A stretch of DNA of 64,000 nucleotides from Desarmillaria ectypa (lineage: Eukaryota; Basidiomycota; Agaricomycetes; Agaricales; Physalacriaceae): NCBI GenBank assembly GCA_030407005.1, contig JAUDYN010000007.1, forward strand, positions 248,001-312,000. The letters are read 5' to 3'. This document shows, one piece after another, positions 46,250 through 57,500 of the stretch (position 1 is its first letter; each line of letters starts with the position of its first letter). The notes under the pieces are model-generated. The model did no database searches and had not been told where the DNA came from. It worked only from the letters and a program-made list of their open reading frames with translations. A program made the position numbers and the translations under genes.

Positions 46250-47768
46250 CAACTCATTGGTTCTTTTCTGCTCCATATTCCTTCCACTTGACTACATAAT
46301 CAGTGACTATTCTTAATGGTTGACCTTTTCTTTCTTGAACTTTTCAGGGTCTATTATCAAGAATTGTCTCAATCTTGTACTCTTCTTCATGAATGATGTC
46401 TGATGGGAGTGGTGGTGGTTGTTTCTGATTAGAGAATGTGGGAGAGATATATATCATAAGAAGTGTTTCATTAAATATGAAGTATATTTTTCATAGAGGA
46501 GGTAATTTCAGCTTGTATGCTGAAGAACCCTATTTTTCAAGTATGGTGAAGGATCCTACCTATTTGTCATTTAATGTTTTCTTTGGTTGGAGTAGATGAA
46601 GATTTGTGGTGTCAAGCCAGACCTTTTGACCAGTTTGATATTCAACTGCCATTCTCTTTTTCTTGTCATATTGAGTTTTCATCTGTTTTGCAGCTTTTTA
46701 TAAAGCAGTTCAAGTTTCTTTATGGATATGTTTCATTATGTCTGTGAATGATTCTGATGCTGGGCTGTGAAGTGGAGAGTGAGTGTGTGAGTCAGGAGCA
46801 ACTTGAGAGTTTCATCCATAGATGACTTGGAATGAGTTTTTTTTCATAGTAGAGTGCATCCAGTTATTGTGTTGGAAAGCTGTCAAAGGTAGCCATTCTG
46901 TCTAATCATCTTGTCAGTGATTGATGAATATCCTTAGATATTTTTCTATTTCCTGGTTAATATGCTCTGTCTATCTATCAGTTTGAGAATGGAATGCTGT
47001 AGAAGCATTTCCTTTGATTTGTAACATGTCATATCAGTCTTTTAAGAACTTAGACACAAATTATGGTCCTCTGTCAGATATGATAGTGACTGGCATGCCA
47101 TGTTTGGCATATACTTCATTGCATAAGATTTGAGCCCATTCTTTTAATGAAAGTTCTGTGCTATAGGCAATCAGAATAATCTCTTTAGAAAACCTGTCAA
47201 CAATCACCAGGATGGTGTCATGGTCATTGAAAAGTGGTAATCCAGTAACCATATCAACAGAAATGTGTATCCATAGTTCTGAAGGGATTTCATTAGGATG
47301 GAGAGGAGCACACTTGGCTTGATTGTTGGTTTTGGTTTGAGCATATGTTTCAATATCCTTCTTCATCTTAGGCCACCAGTAATCTCATAAAACTAGCTCT
47401 TTTGTTTTCTCCACTCTGGGATGTCTGGCCATAATATGGTCATGACATCTAGCCACCACTTCTCCCTGTAGTGCATTGTTCTGGGAAATGTAGATCCTTT
47501 GGTAGTAGAAGATGAGTCCATCTTCCATCTTCATTTCTCTATCATGGTTAAGGGCTTTAGCAATCTCTTGGTCCCATTTCTGATTGTCATGGGTTGCACT
47601 TTTAACCTGTTTCCAGATCTCTTCCTCTGTTGGCATGATTATGGCATTAAAGAATTCAGCTTGAAGGATGACAACCTCCTTGTTATCATCCTTACCTTGT
47701 TCATGGTCTGCCCATTGACTGAGTAGGTCTGCCTTTTTATTGGTGGTCCCTGGTTTATGGTGTAGCAT
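46250..47768 (-). pseudogene. Element B integrase and chromodomain
   Basis: The minus strand reads VVARCHDHIMARHPRVEKTK (HHCC start), LWIHISVDMVTGLPLFNDHD, ILVIVDRFSKEIILIAYSTE and KHGMPVTIISDRGP (Asp motifs present). Further on the chromodomain gives YKIETILDNRP and TDYVVKWKEYGAEKN. Between 46,440 and 47,060 the integrase C-half is interrupted by stops. Confidence 0.78.
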
Positions 47769-47798
47769 AAACTGGTATTCTGCAAGTTCTATGACTTA

Positions 47799-49210
47799 TC
47801 ACACTTGATGACAGTTGAGCTTTTGGGGTTTTTGAAAATATTGTAGATTTTGATGATCTGTCCAGATCTCAAAATATACTACTGCTCCCATAAGGTAGTG
47901 TCTCCATTCATCAAGAGCAAGCATAATGGTGAGTAATTCCTTGTCATATATTTTATAGTTTTGCTCAGTAATAATTAGCACTTTTGATAAAAATATGACT
48001 GGTCTCCATTTTCCGTCCTGTTCTTAGCTTAGAATGGTGCCAATTGCCCCCTCAATAGAATCTGCTTCCATGCAGAATTGACCTTTCTCTGTTGGTATAG
48101 CTAGGACTATGTCCATTGCCAATTGTGTTTTAAGTCACTGAAACATAACTTGCTGTGCCATTCATTCCCCATGTCCATGGCTCCTTTCCTGTGAGTTGTG
48201 TCATCAGCCTTACTATATCACTATATCCTTTGATAAAGCATCTATAGAAGTTGGTGAATCCCAAGAATGACTGCAATTTCTGTTTTTGGTAGGAACTGGC
48301 TATTTAGTGATTCCAGTGATCTTGACTGGGTCTATGCAAATGGATCCTTGGCTAATGATAACTCCCAAGTACTTGGTTTCAAGTACTTCAAACTTGTACT
48401 TCTCTGCTTTCAGAAACAATTTGTGTTTTCTGAGAAGTTTCAATACCCATTAGACAATGTGTTGATGTTCTTTCAGGTTTTTGCAGAATATCAGAATATC
48501 ATCAAGATAGATTGTAACCTTTCCTGTGGTGATGAGATCCTTGAAAATATCATTCATCATTCACTGGAAGATGGGGGACAAATTAGTGAGCCCAAAGAAT
48601 ATAGCTGTGAGTTCAAATAACTCTCAGTTTGTTCTAAATGCTGCTTTCCATTCATCATCCTCTTTGATGTGTACATTGTTATATCCCCATCATACATCCA
48701 ACTTGGTAAAGTATTTGGCACTTCCCAGCTTGTCCATTAGTTTGAATATGAGTGGCAGGGAATATCAGTTTTTAATGGTCATCTCATTGAGTTTACAATA
48801 ATTCTGGACCAGATGCAGTTTTCCATCCTTCTTTTTAACAAAAAAGAATAGTGAAGCTATTGGGGATTTGGAGGGTCAAATTTGCCCTGAGGCAAGGTTT
48901 TCTCTAAGGAATTTATTGAGTTTCTCTTGCTCAGTCTGGTTTAATGGATAGACTTTACAGTCTTGGGTTGATTGGCTTTATGAATGGCTTGTATTTCAAT
49001 TGCCTCTGTGAAGTCCACCACTAAGATAGTTTTCCCTTCTTCTAGTTCCCACTCATTGTCTTTATCAGCATCAGATAGTGTATAAAAATTCTGTATACAT
49101 TGACAACAAGTGAACAGGATCTTGCCAGTCTCCCAGTTGATGATAGGATTATGGTGTAATAGCCAGTCATGTCTGAGGAATATTTCTTTGCTTCCAAGGT
49201 TGGTGACCAT
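47799..49210 (-). pseudogene. Element B reverse transcriptase and RNase H
   Basis: RNase H shows YKIYDKELLTIMLALDEWRH and IWTDHQNLQYFQK. The RT palm motif near 48,505 reads TIYLDDILIF, so unlike X and D it keeps both aspartates. Many frameshifts and stops surround it. The frame at 48,941-49,210 (KEIFLRHDWLLHHNPIINWE) bridges protease and RT. Confidence 0.75.
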
Positions 49211-49219
49211 TAGATCTAT

Positions 49220-49420
49220 TCACTCACTGTGGTCTCCAACTTTAAGATGTAGTTTCACAAATGATGTGATTTCTCCTGCCTTGTTGCAGGATCTATCAGT
49301 GTTGTAGACTGGAATAGGGCTGGCCATTGGTCTCATTTTGAGATTGTGTGCATAAACATAAGAGCTATGTATTAAACTCCCAGTGCACTCACTGTTGATT
49401 AATATAGTAGCTCCTAGCAT
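49220..49420 (-). pseudogene. Element B protease fragment
   Basis: Reads ATILINSECTGSLIHSSYVY, PMASPIPVYNTD and AGEITSFVKLHLKVGDHSE. Aligned to the family motif (L)LDSGCTGS, the active-site Asp is Asn and the following Gly is Glu, so the enzyme is dead. Confidence 0.72.
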
Positions 49421-50248
49421 TACTTGGGTGTCCAGGGTTTCAATTTGTATGGGTACTTGTAAATCTTGGTGTTTGCTGTTATAGGCTCAAATATTATATC
49501 AAATAGGTTTGCAAAGTTCACCAAGCTATTCAAGAGTGCATGATCATTCTGCTTTTTGAAGTCCCTCAAGAAGGTTGTCTATAACCTTCTCAATGCAGCA
49601 TTTGTTTATCTAATTTAGTAAGATGGTTTTGGCAACTGCCTCACTCCTTGTGTCTTTGGTCACTCTTCAAGTCCATTCAATCTTGAAAGATTTAAGCCAT
49701 TCTATTGGCTTCTTTTCTGAGAGTGTGCCCTTTGCTACCTCCCAAGGTTCCACTTTCTTCTTTGGTTTCTGCTGCTTCTCCTGATAGTTCCTGAAGGTAG
49801 TATCATTTTCTTCATCAGGAACTTTGATAAGATCAAGTTTGCAAGTTGGACCTTTTTTAGGGACTCTCTGTCCCCAGTTTGGCCTGCTTGATCCTTGTGG
49901 GCAATTGAGCAGGTCATCCCCTTTGTTGATTGACTTGTCTTCTTGGTTTTTAGCCAAAATGGCATATTGGTTGTATGATTCTTTCTTAGTCTGAGTGCAA
50001 GAGATAACAATGGGTATACTGGAATGTATGGATAATACAGGCATAACTACAGAAATACTATGAGTCTGCTTTATAAGTCCCAAATATACACCAGACTGTC
50101 TTTTTGCTAAGCAAGTGAAATCACTCACTTCCCAGTGATATCTTTTAACTCTTCAATCTTGGAGTCCATGGCAGGCTCAGTTGTCAAGGCTCTGACCTCC
50201 TTCTTTTGATTTGAGAGTATTAATGGTATTAATATCCATTGGCTGCCC

Positions 50249-51172
50249 TCAATCACCATAGGTGGTGCCAGTGCTGGTTTTCTTCTCCAGCATACCACTT
50301 GTCATGCCAGGACTTCCCTTTGAAGTTCCAGCATTGTTGTTATTGGATTTTTTGTCATTGGAATAAACACTGTGGGTTGAATCTATAACCTGCTGACATT
50401 GATGTTCTTGATTTATAATGATGATACATTCTTTCCATTCCTTGTATCCCACAGAAATGAAGATGCTGAGGTTGGAGACAGCAAGAGTATATGATTTGGG
50501 CACTTCTTGTTGGAGTGCCTCAATCATGTGTCCACAAGGACCAATGTCATTTCAGAGTCTGGCTAGCTTGGCCTGTTTTTCCAGTTCCTGGAAATACTTT
50601 TGGGAGATTTTGTTGCCCATGTAGAGGTTGTATATTTTCTTTTTGTGTACTTCTTCCACTTCTGCATCCCAGAATTTGTCAATAATCATCTCAACAAATA
50701 CATTCTATATGAGAAATCTGAATTTTTCCCTACTCAAGCTTCTTAACTCAGCCATCTCCATCATCCACCAGTCCTTGGCTTGCCTATCAAAGTAGGACTG
50801 GGAAAAAGCAACCTTGTAAGGGTTGGGAAACATATAGGCACTGTGTACCTGGAAATACACTTTGCAGTCTATGATGAATCTATCAATGTCATCAGAGTCA
50901 TCTTTAAAGACTTTAGGCTTGCAGACCAGTTCAGATCTACACTCAGTCCAAGATACTTTGTCAGCCATATCTCCACTAGGTTGTGGTGGGGGCAGTTTAT
51001 GTTTCCATTTTAGGGGTCTCCAAGAAAGAGACCATTGTTCTGGGTCTTTGGCATCCAGAGAGTATCATGGATCATCAGAGTCAATGGGAGGATCTCTGTG
51101 AATTGGTCTGGTTCCTGGGATCCAGACTGGGGCTAGATTGCTGGGGTCTGGAGCAGAAGGTCCTGCACCTGC
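50249..51172 (-). pseudogene. Element B gag fragment
   Basis: Minus-strand frames give MADKVSWTECRSELVCKPKV, DDSDDIDRFIIDCKVYFQVH and DRQAKDWWMMEMAELRS, homologous to X gag (DDIEHFIGDCIVYFEV). The proline-rich lead-in (APDPSNLAPVWIPGTRP) runs up to the edge of the LTR at 51,173, where B ends. Confidence 0.75.
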
Positions 51173-52449
51173 TGATATACTTGGTAACAGTGAGTGACAA
51201 AAGAATTAGGGAATGGCAATGAACACCAATCACACTAAACCTCTCACTACTCTACACTTAATCACCAATATTGAATTCAGGTGGTTTCAAGTATGATGGA
51301 AGCACTCTGCAGACTTCAATAATCAAGTATAGTTATCTTAAAGACATTTTATTTGTTACTAGTGAGTTATACAAAGTACAACTCATACTAGTGAGATGGG
51401 TAAGACACAATTGAATAAAGAGTGACTTGGTTTGAGCTACTGTGCTCATTTTGACTGAAACTGCTTCAGACTGGTGGCATTCTTGGCTCTATACTACTTT
51501 CTACAAGTGATAAACACTTGACTAGCCATACTCTTAGCTAACTAATAGCACTCTTGGCCTAAGAATAATACTATAAACTCTGAGAACTTTGCTTGAACTA
51601 ACTTCAAAACATTCTGGATCTTTGCAGAATGCAACAAAAGCCTTTAGTTGGGGACACCAGTTACTACCAGTGAGGGCTCAACTACTGGGATGGCTTGCCT
51701 GCTTTGCACAAGTGCCCATCCCACTACTTATATACTACTGAGGTAGAACTATAAATATTGTCTGGGTATAGGGCATATTGGTAAGGATTTCTTGGCTAGT
51801 CATGAATAATGGTGAATAATCACACAATAGTTGGTCTAGTCTGTTTTCTTTTCAAATGGTCAGTCTAGAGATTCCACAGTTGGTCTTTCTGCACTCTTGG
51901 CACAACTACATGCCCTAGTAATGCAGTTATATGGATATCCAGATATTGGTGCCTGTAACAGCTATCCGATCATGATCAAGGGTGCAGTCCAGCTCCACTA
52001 GCATCGATCATAAGAGATCTATATCATAATAGTTGGATCTGGGCTCAAGATTAATCCATTCCTAATTTATTTCTAAGTCCTGTTTCAAGATTGCCATGTG
52101 ACTAGTTATCCTGACTTAGGTGTTTATATCCAGTCCAGTTTTCTAGTGACAGAACTTCATGAGATCTGTGTACTCTGCTCCTGGTTTTAGTATGCTAGTA
52201 GCATCCTTTATTTGCTAGTGGCTGTATTTAGTTCTGCTAGCATTCAAGTTACTAGTCTGGCCAGCTGGTAGATTTAACCTACTAATAGTGTCACATCTAA
52301 GTCCTGACTCTACCAGTTGCTTACTGCTTTTAACTATCAGCTTGAAGCCTCAGCTATAGTCCTCTATGTATCACTAGTATAGGATAGATATGCAATAGTA
52401 TTGTTACAAAATTGCAAAATCTAGGTGTGAATGCATAGATAGTGTATCA
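51173..52449 (-). mobile_element. 1.36-kb LTR family, copy 3, joining B to D
   Basis: 1,277 bp, same orientation as copy 1. It lacks a short block near 51,630 (about where copies 1 and 2 have GTGACTCTAATGG) and carries many CpG-type transitions. The left flank CTGC belongs to B's gag leader and the right flank CCAT to D's RT; they do not match. Confidence 0.85.
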
Positions 52450-53200
52450 CCATGACTTTGACAGGGTCCATTTGTACTGAGTCCTGACTGATGATGATGC
52501 CTAAGTACTCAGTTTCTAAAACCTTGAACTTACATTTCACAGCTTTGAGAAAGAGTTTGTTCTTGTGCAGGCATTGAAGAATGTGGCATATGATCCATTG
52601 GTGTTCTTCTAGATCCTTTGTGAAGATCAGGATGTCATTAAGATAGATTGTGACCTTCCCCTCAGTGATGAGGTTGCAAAAGATGTTATTCATCATCTAT
52701 TGGAATGTGGCAGGTGAACTGGTTAGCCTGAAGAACATGATGGTGGATTCAAACAATCTATGATTCATGTAAAAGGCAGCTTTTTCTTTGTCATCTTTGC
52801 AAATCCATACATTGTTATACCCCCAGTGAACATCAAGCTTGGAGAAGTAATTGGCACTGCATAGCTTGTCAATGAGTTTAGAAATGAGTGGTAGAGAGTA
52901 TCAGTTCTTGATGGTCATTTCATTCAACTTTCAATCATCTTGAACAGGGCAAAGAGAACTGTCCTTTTTCTTAACAAAGAAGAAAGGGGAGGCAAACAGT
53001 AACTTCAAGAGGTGGATGCATCTGGAGCTGAGGTTTTCATCAAGGAACTTGTTGAATTGCTCTTGCTCATTCCAGTTCAGTGGATAGACTTTGCAGTCTA
53101 GTGTTGATTTTGTATTGGGCATCAACTCAATGGCATGATCCTATAGTTTTCACTCAGGAAGTTTGTCAAAGTTCTCCTTTGAGAATAGGTCCCTGAAACT
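52450..53200 (-). pseudogene. Element D reverse transcriptase fragment
   Basis: The minus strand reads STLDCKVYPLNWNEQEQFN, VTIYLNDILIFTKDLEEHQ, LFLKAVKCKFKVLETEYLGI and SQDSVQMDPVKV, then stops at the LTR edge. The palm motif is YLND as in X. RNase H and the integrase N-half should follow but are absent from the window. Confidence 0.78.
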
Positions 53201-53506
53201 TTGGTACTAAGGAGGCATGAGCTCCTCAAACATCTTCTTCAGTTTTTCCACATTAGCATGATAGACAGCACAAATGATCAGTTCTTCTTGCATGTTGATG
53301 GCAAGGATGGTCTTGCCATCCTCCAATTCTTTGTCCCACTTATTATCATTATTGGCATCAGAAAGGGGGATAGAATTCTTAGTGCATTGACAGTGTCTGA
53401 AAATCATCATGCCTGTCTTCCAGTTGATTACTAGATTATGGTGTTTTAGCCAGTCATGGCCTAATTAAATTGTCTTGGAGCCAAGGTTGATGACTACAAG
53501 GTCAAT

Positions 53507-53770
53507 TTATTTGCTATGACCCCTGATAGTCATGCATAGTTTGACAAACTCAATCATATCATCTACCTTGTTGTAGGTTCCATCAGTATTGTAAATGAGA
53601 ATAGGAGTGGCAGCCTTTTGAATGTTGAGGTCATGCTCTAGGACATAGGAGCAGTTAATTGAGCTGCCAGTACAGCCACTATTGAGTAGTGCTTTGGTTG
53701 AAAGAGTATGCATTCTAGTATACAAGGTGAGTTGTACTTCTATCATAAAGTTGTGCCCCAAGCTTTTCAT
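53507..53770 (-). pseudogene. Element D protease fragment
   Basis: Reads STKALLNSGCTGSSINCSYV, IQKAATPILIYNTDGTYN and MIEFVKLCMTIRGHSK. It aligns well to X, but the catalytic Asp of LLDSG is Asn (LLNSG). Confidence 0.75.
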
Positions 53771-54877
53771 ACTATGAATGTAGTGGATCAGTTTATGGAG
53801 CTTGAAAAGTCACACTCTTGTGTCCTCACCTCCATTTCTTAGCTCTTTGATGAGCTCATTAGTAATCTCATTAGTACATTTGGGGTGTACTCACATGGAG
53901 AGGATGGCCTTTGTGATAGCCATGGTTTTTGCATCATAGACTGCTCACAAGGTCCAGTTTATCTCAAAGGGTTTGTACCAAATGTCAGTGGATATTCTCT
54001 CTATAGAGCAGGCTATAGATTCTTTGTGAGTCATAGTTTGAGCATTTTTAGCCAGTGATGTGGGTGAAAGGATATAACTCTGTCTCTTACACTGCTTCTC
54101 CTCCCATATGTGAAAGGCAGTGTTATCATTCTTATCAGGCACCTCAACTATGGTGACCTTCAGCCTCCTTTTTACTGCCTGGATACTAGCAGATCCTCTC
54201 TCTTCTTTGGCTGTATTAGCATCCAATGGAGGGTAGTCAGAGTGGGAATTGTGGTTTCTGGAGGAGTCATTCCTGATGGCAAAGGGTTGCTCTGGGACAA
54301 TGGGTTGGGCCTAAACCATCAGCTTTTCCCTTTTTCTTTGGGCCTGATGATTCACTCAAACTATTCTTAGGGTTACTGATTCAGGAAGTAGCTGCTCTTG
54401 TTGCATTGTTGATGATATTTCTGGAGTTTGCTACTCCTGTTCAGCCTTGGTAGGTATTTGAGGGTTTCTCCACCAGCCCTGATGAAGCATAACTTGGCCC
54501 CCTGGGAAGCACTGAGACTTTTAGCTTCAGAGGCCTAAGAGCATCCCATCTACTTGTCTCTGTTTCAAGCATAGCTCATGTTGTGGCTCTAGCACCATCT
54601 GATATGTCTTATGCTTCATCAGAGGGTCAGAATTTGTTGTAAATAGTTGTGTCATTGCTGCTCAGCAGCTTATTATAGCAATTCTGGGTCATCAATTCTT
54701 GTACTAGTTTACTAATCATGTGAGAGACATTAGAAGTGAGGGTACTGTCCTTGTTATGAATGTGCATAGAAATATTTACAGTAGTACCTAGAAATGTATC
54801 ATAAGCCTGACCAGCAGGAGATGAGAGCATACCAGTGTAGTTCTTGGTTGTCAAAGAGGAATTGAACCTTTGACAAC

Positions 54878-56245
54878 CTATTCTTTTACCTCCTCCACCT
54901 TTGAGTCTGTCTTCTCCTCATTCTTTAGTGTCATTACTAGTGAATGCACATCCCTAAACTTCTTCTTCTTTGGGCAGTCCTTGGCCATATGGATCTTCTC
55001 ATTGTACCAGTAACACCTTCTCTCTGTCCTGCATCTGTCTATCTCTATGGGTTGTCCCTGCCTACTATAGGTTGTCCACCTTCCCATTGCTATGTTGTGG
55101 CCTGTTCCAGAATTGACAGCTAGTTTGACTGTTAACAAACTTATCACCCCAACAGTTGGTTTGCTGCTAGGGTTCTGTTGGAGTCAGCAGTCTTCTTGTT
55201 GCTGGTTGTTGTGTGGGATGCTCACAGTTTGGTCAAAGACCCACTTGCATTGGTGTCCCTCATATATCCTGAGAATGCATTTCTTTCATTTGGGGTAGGT
55301 GCACAGAATGTTAACATCCATATTAGAGATAAAAGAGATATAGGAGCTGAGGACTCCTAGTTGTACTGCCTTTACCAGGGTTCCATATTTGTTTTCATTG
55401 GTGCACTGCCCAGTGAGCTTTGCTTTTTCCTTCAGCTTTTGAAAGTAATGGCTAGCCAGTTAGGTTCCCATGCAAAGATTGAACATCTTCTTCTTATGGA
55501 CTTCTTCAATGGCAGGGTTACATAATTGCTGGGTGATGAGCTCTATAAAGTTAACCCAGCCTGAGTATCAGAAATAGGTGGGGGTGCTGGTGATATTGGT
55601 TGGCACTTAATATTTGGGGTGTTTCTACACTCACCAGTCTTTGGCAGCTTCTTTGAAGTGTGAGGTGGCAAACAGCACTAGGTGCAAGGGCAGCTGGAAG
55701 TAATGTCAGAAGGCCTTGAAGTAGGTGATGCAGTCACCTATGAATTGTTTGATGTCATCATGTTCACTCTTGAATAGCTTTAGGGATTGTACTAATATGG
55801 GCTTGATGCTAATATATGATGTGCCATCAGACACATTGCCAACTGGATTGAGGTAGGAGTCAGAAGAGGCCTGCTCAGAGGGTGAGTGAGATTGAGTATT
55901 GATCAGATTAGGAGGTAGGTCAGAAGGTGGGTTCCAGGGGTGTTCTCAATCTGGCTGTTTGCCTTTAATAGAAAACTGCCAGATCATGGCATGATCATCA
56001 CACTGTTCTTCAGCTGCAGTAAGTTCCTGTTTTAACTCCTTGACCCTCTGATCTTTTTGGATCAGTTCTTTTTTGGCCTGCTGGAGGCATTCTTCTCAGG
56101 TTGGTTGTGGTGGATCCAATGGTGCCATGCTTTTGCTGGTGTCTTCTTCTGCTTCTATGAATAAGAAGCTTCTTCCCCAATGGGAGTAAGAGTGATGCTG
56201 CCAGATTTGGCTGATCAGCAGTGGTAATGGTGAGTCAGGGAGGGG
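54878..56245 (-). pseudogene. Element D gag and nucleocapsid, decayed
   Basis: The nucleocapsid frame at 54,878-55,147 reads IEIDRCRTERRCYWYNEKIH followed by MAKDCPKKKKFRDV. Compared with X (CFRCDEKGHLSRDC), the second Cys is Tyr and the Gly before His is changed. Broken gag frames extend from 55,300 to 56,160 and start after the conserved stop and PLPD at 56,246. Confidence 0.7.
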
Positions 56246-57442
56246 TTATGGATAATTTGTGGGAGTATCAGACAGATAGTCATACTGGTTAAAAAGATTA
56301 TATTGGGGATGGTATGATTCCCACTCCTGATAGTTACTATAGTTGTATATAAAATTATCCAAATTAAAATTAAAGCCCTTGACCATTAAAGTCTGGCTGG
56401 TCTTCCTCCCTATGGGTGAAGACCAGGAGGATGAGCTCCAGATCCTGCTGTTCTTCAGCTATCCTTAGTCATAACCCTAGTAACCTATCTCCTGCCAATG
56501 GAGAATATAGGCTATGGTCTTAGTTGGTATATATATGCATATGATGGCATTGGTGCCTGGCTGTTAGATTGGATCTCCTTGGTTGAGGGTGAGGTATTCA
56601 TCCATGTTGGGACAAGGCCCAACTTCTGACCAGGGAGTTCTGGCCTCAACATCTTATCATCTGATCTTCTAGGCTTTGGTTTGGAAGATCCCAAGAATCC
56701 TCCAATCAGCATTATTAAGCTTCAGCCACTTATAGTCAGAGCTATAGATATTAAAGGGGTTATCATTAGCTCATGGGGTGGGTGTGAGTGGGGTGTTATC
56801 TGGTAGCTTGATAAGAGGAAGAAAGGAGCTGGAGTTACTACTCTTCTCATTGGCAGGCCAGAGTCAGAGTGGGGCAAGGTGTTCTTGAGGATGGGTTAGA
56901 AATCTTCATACAGTCCCCAGAGGACCATATAGATTGTTGGGATGGGGTAGCATCATCCCAGCATTATTTTGGTATTATACTCTTGCATAGGTAGGGCACA
57001 CAGGCATATAGGGTGGAGGTGAGCTGCTTAGAGTCCTAAACCTTATCCATAGGTCTCTTTTATATTCCTTGGCAGTGAAGGATCATGCCAACCTGGTTGG
57101 CTGGTTGGGACTGGGGGTTGGAGAGTGAATGAGTTCCTCCCTATATAGTGGGAACTTGTCAAAGGATTGCTAAGAGAAGAGGACATGGTGGGATAGGAGG
57201 TTCTCCTCCTGATTGGATGCCAGACCTGCTATATCTATCCTTGCAGCAGTGGAGTTTCAGTAGAGGAGGATATAGTAGTAAGGGAGAGGGGATGGTGGTT
57301 GGAGGAGAATGTGTCATTGGCATAAGAAGCTCTGGATTTGTTCTCCTCACATTAAAAAGATAAGGGCAGTGAAGAAAAAGATTAGGACAATACTCCCAAG
57401 CATGGTGGTGATGGCAATGGTATTGGTCAGGTCTGAGATCAT
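56246..57442 (-). pseudogene. Element D upstream ORF: membrane helix plus proline-rich region
   Basis: It starts MISDLTNTIAITTMLGSIV followed by LIFFFTALIFLM, a strong transmembrane segment, then GEQIQSFLCQ, which corresponds to EEEIRALLQQ of X. Later parts are proline-rich in several frames, and the end reads DYLSDTPTNYP-stop-PLPD, matching X at the same junction. It lies just inside the 5' LTR. Several stops and frameshifts are present. Confidence 0.68.
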
Positions 57443-57500
57443 TCATGTAATATCTTTTGTGGCTGATAGTGAAAGAACTATTAAAAAGCTTTGAGCTAAT

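Larger units (their letters stand above)
45511..51172 (-). mobile_element. Element B: Ty3/Gypsy retrotransposon, 5' end lost
   Basis: Minus-strand element whose 3' LTR is 45,511-45,911 (401 bp, TGTTAGACCC...CATAACA). Internal parts follow in order: chromodomain (46,250-46,440), integrase (47,061-47,768), RNase H (47,799-47,981), RT (48,100-49,000), protease (49,220-49,420), linker (49,667-50,128) and gag (50,249-51,172). The 5' LTR and upstream ORF are missing; the sequence runs straight into a copy of the 1.36-kb LTR at 51,173. CpG is almost absent and stops are frequent. B's LTR is related to D's but clearly diverged, so B is a separate subfamily. Confidence 0.82.
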
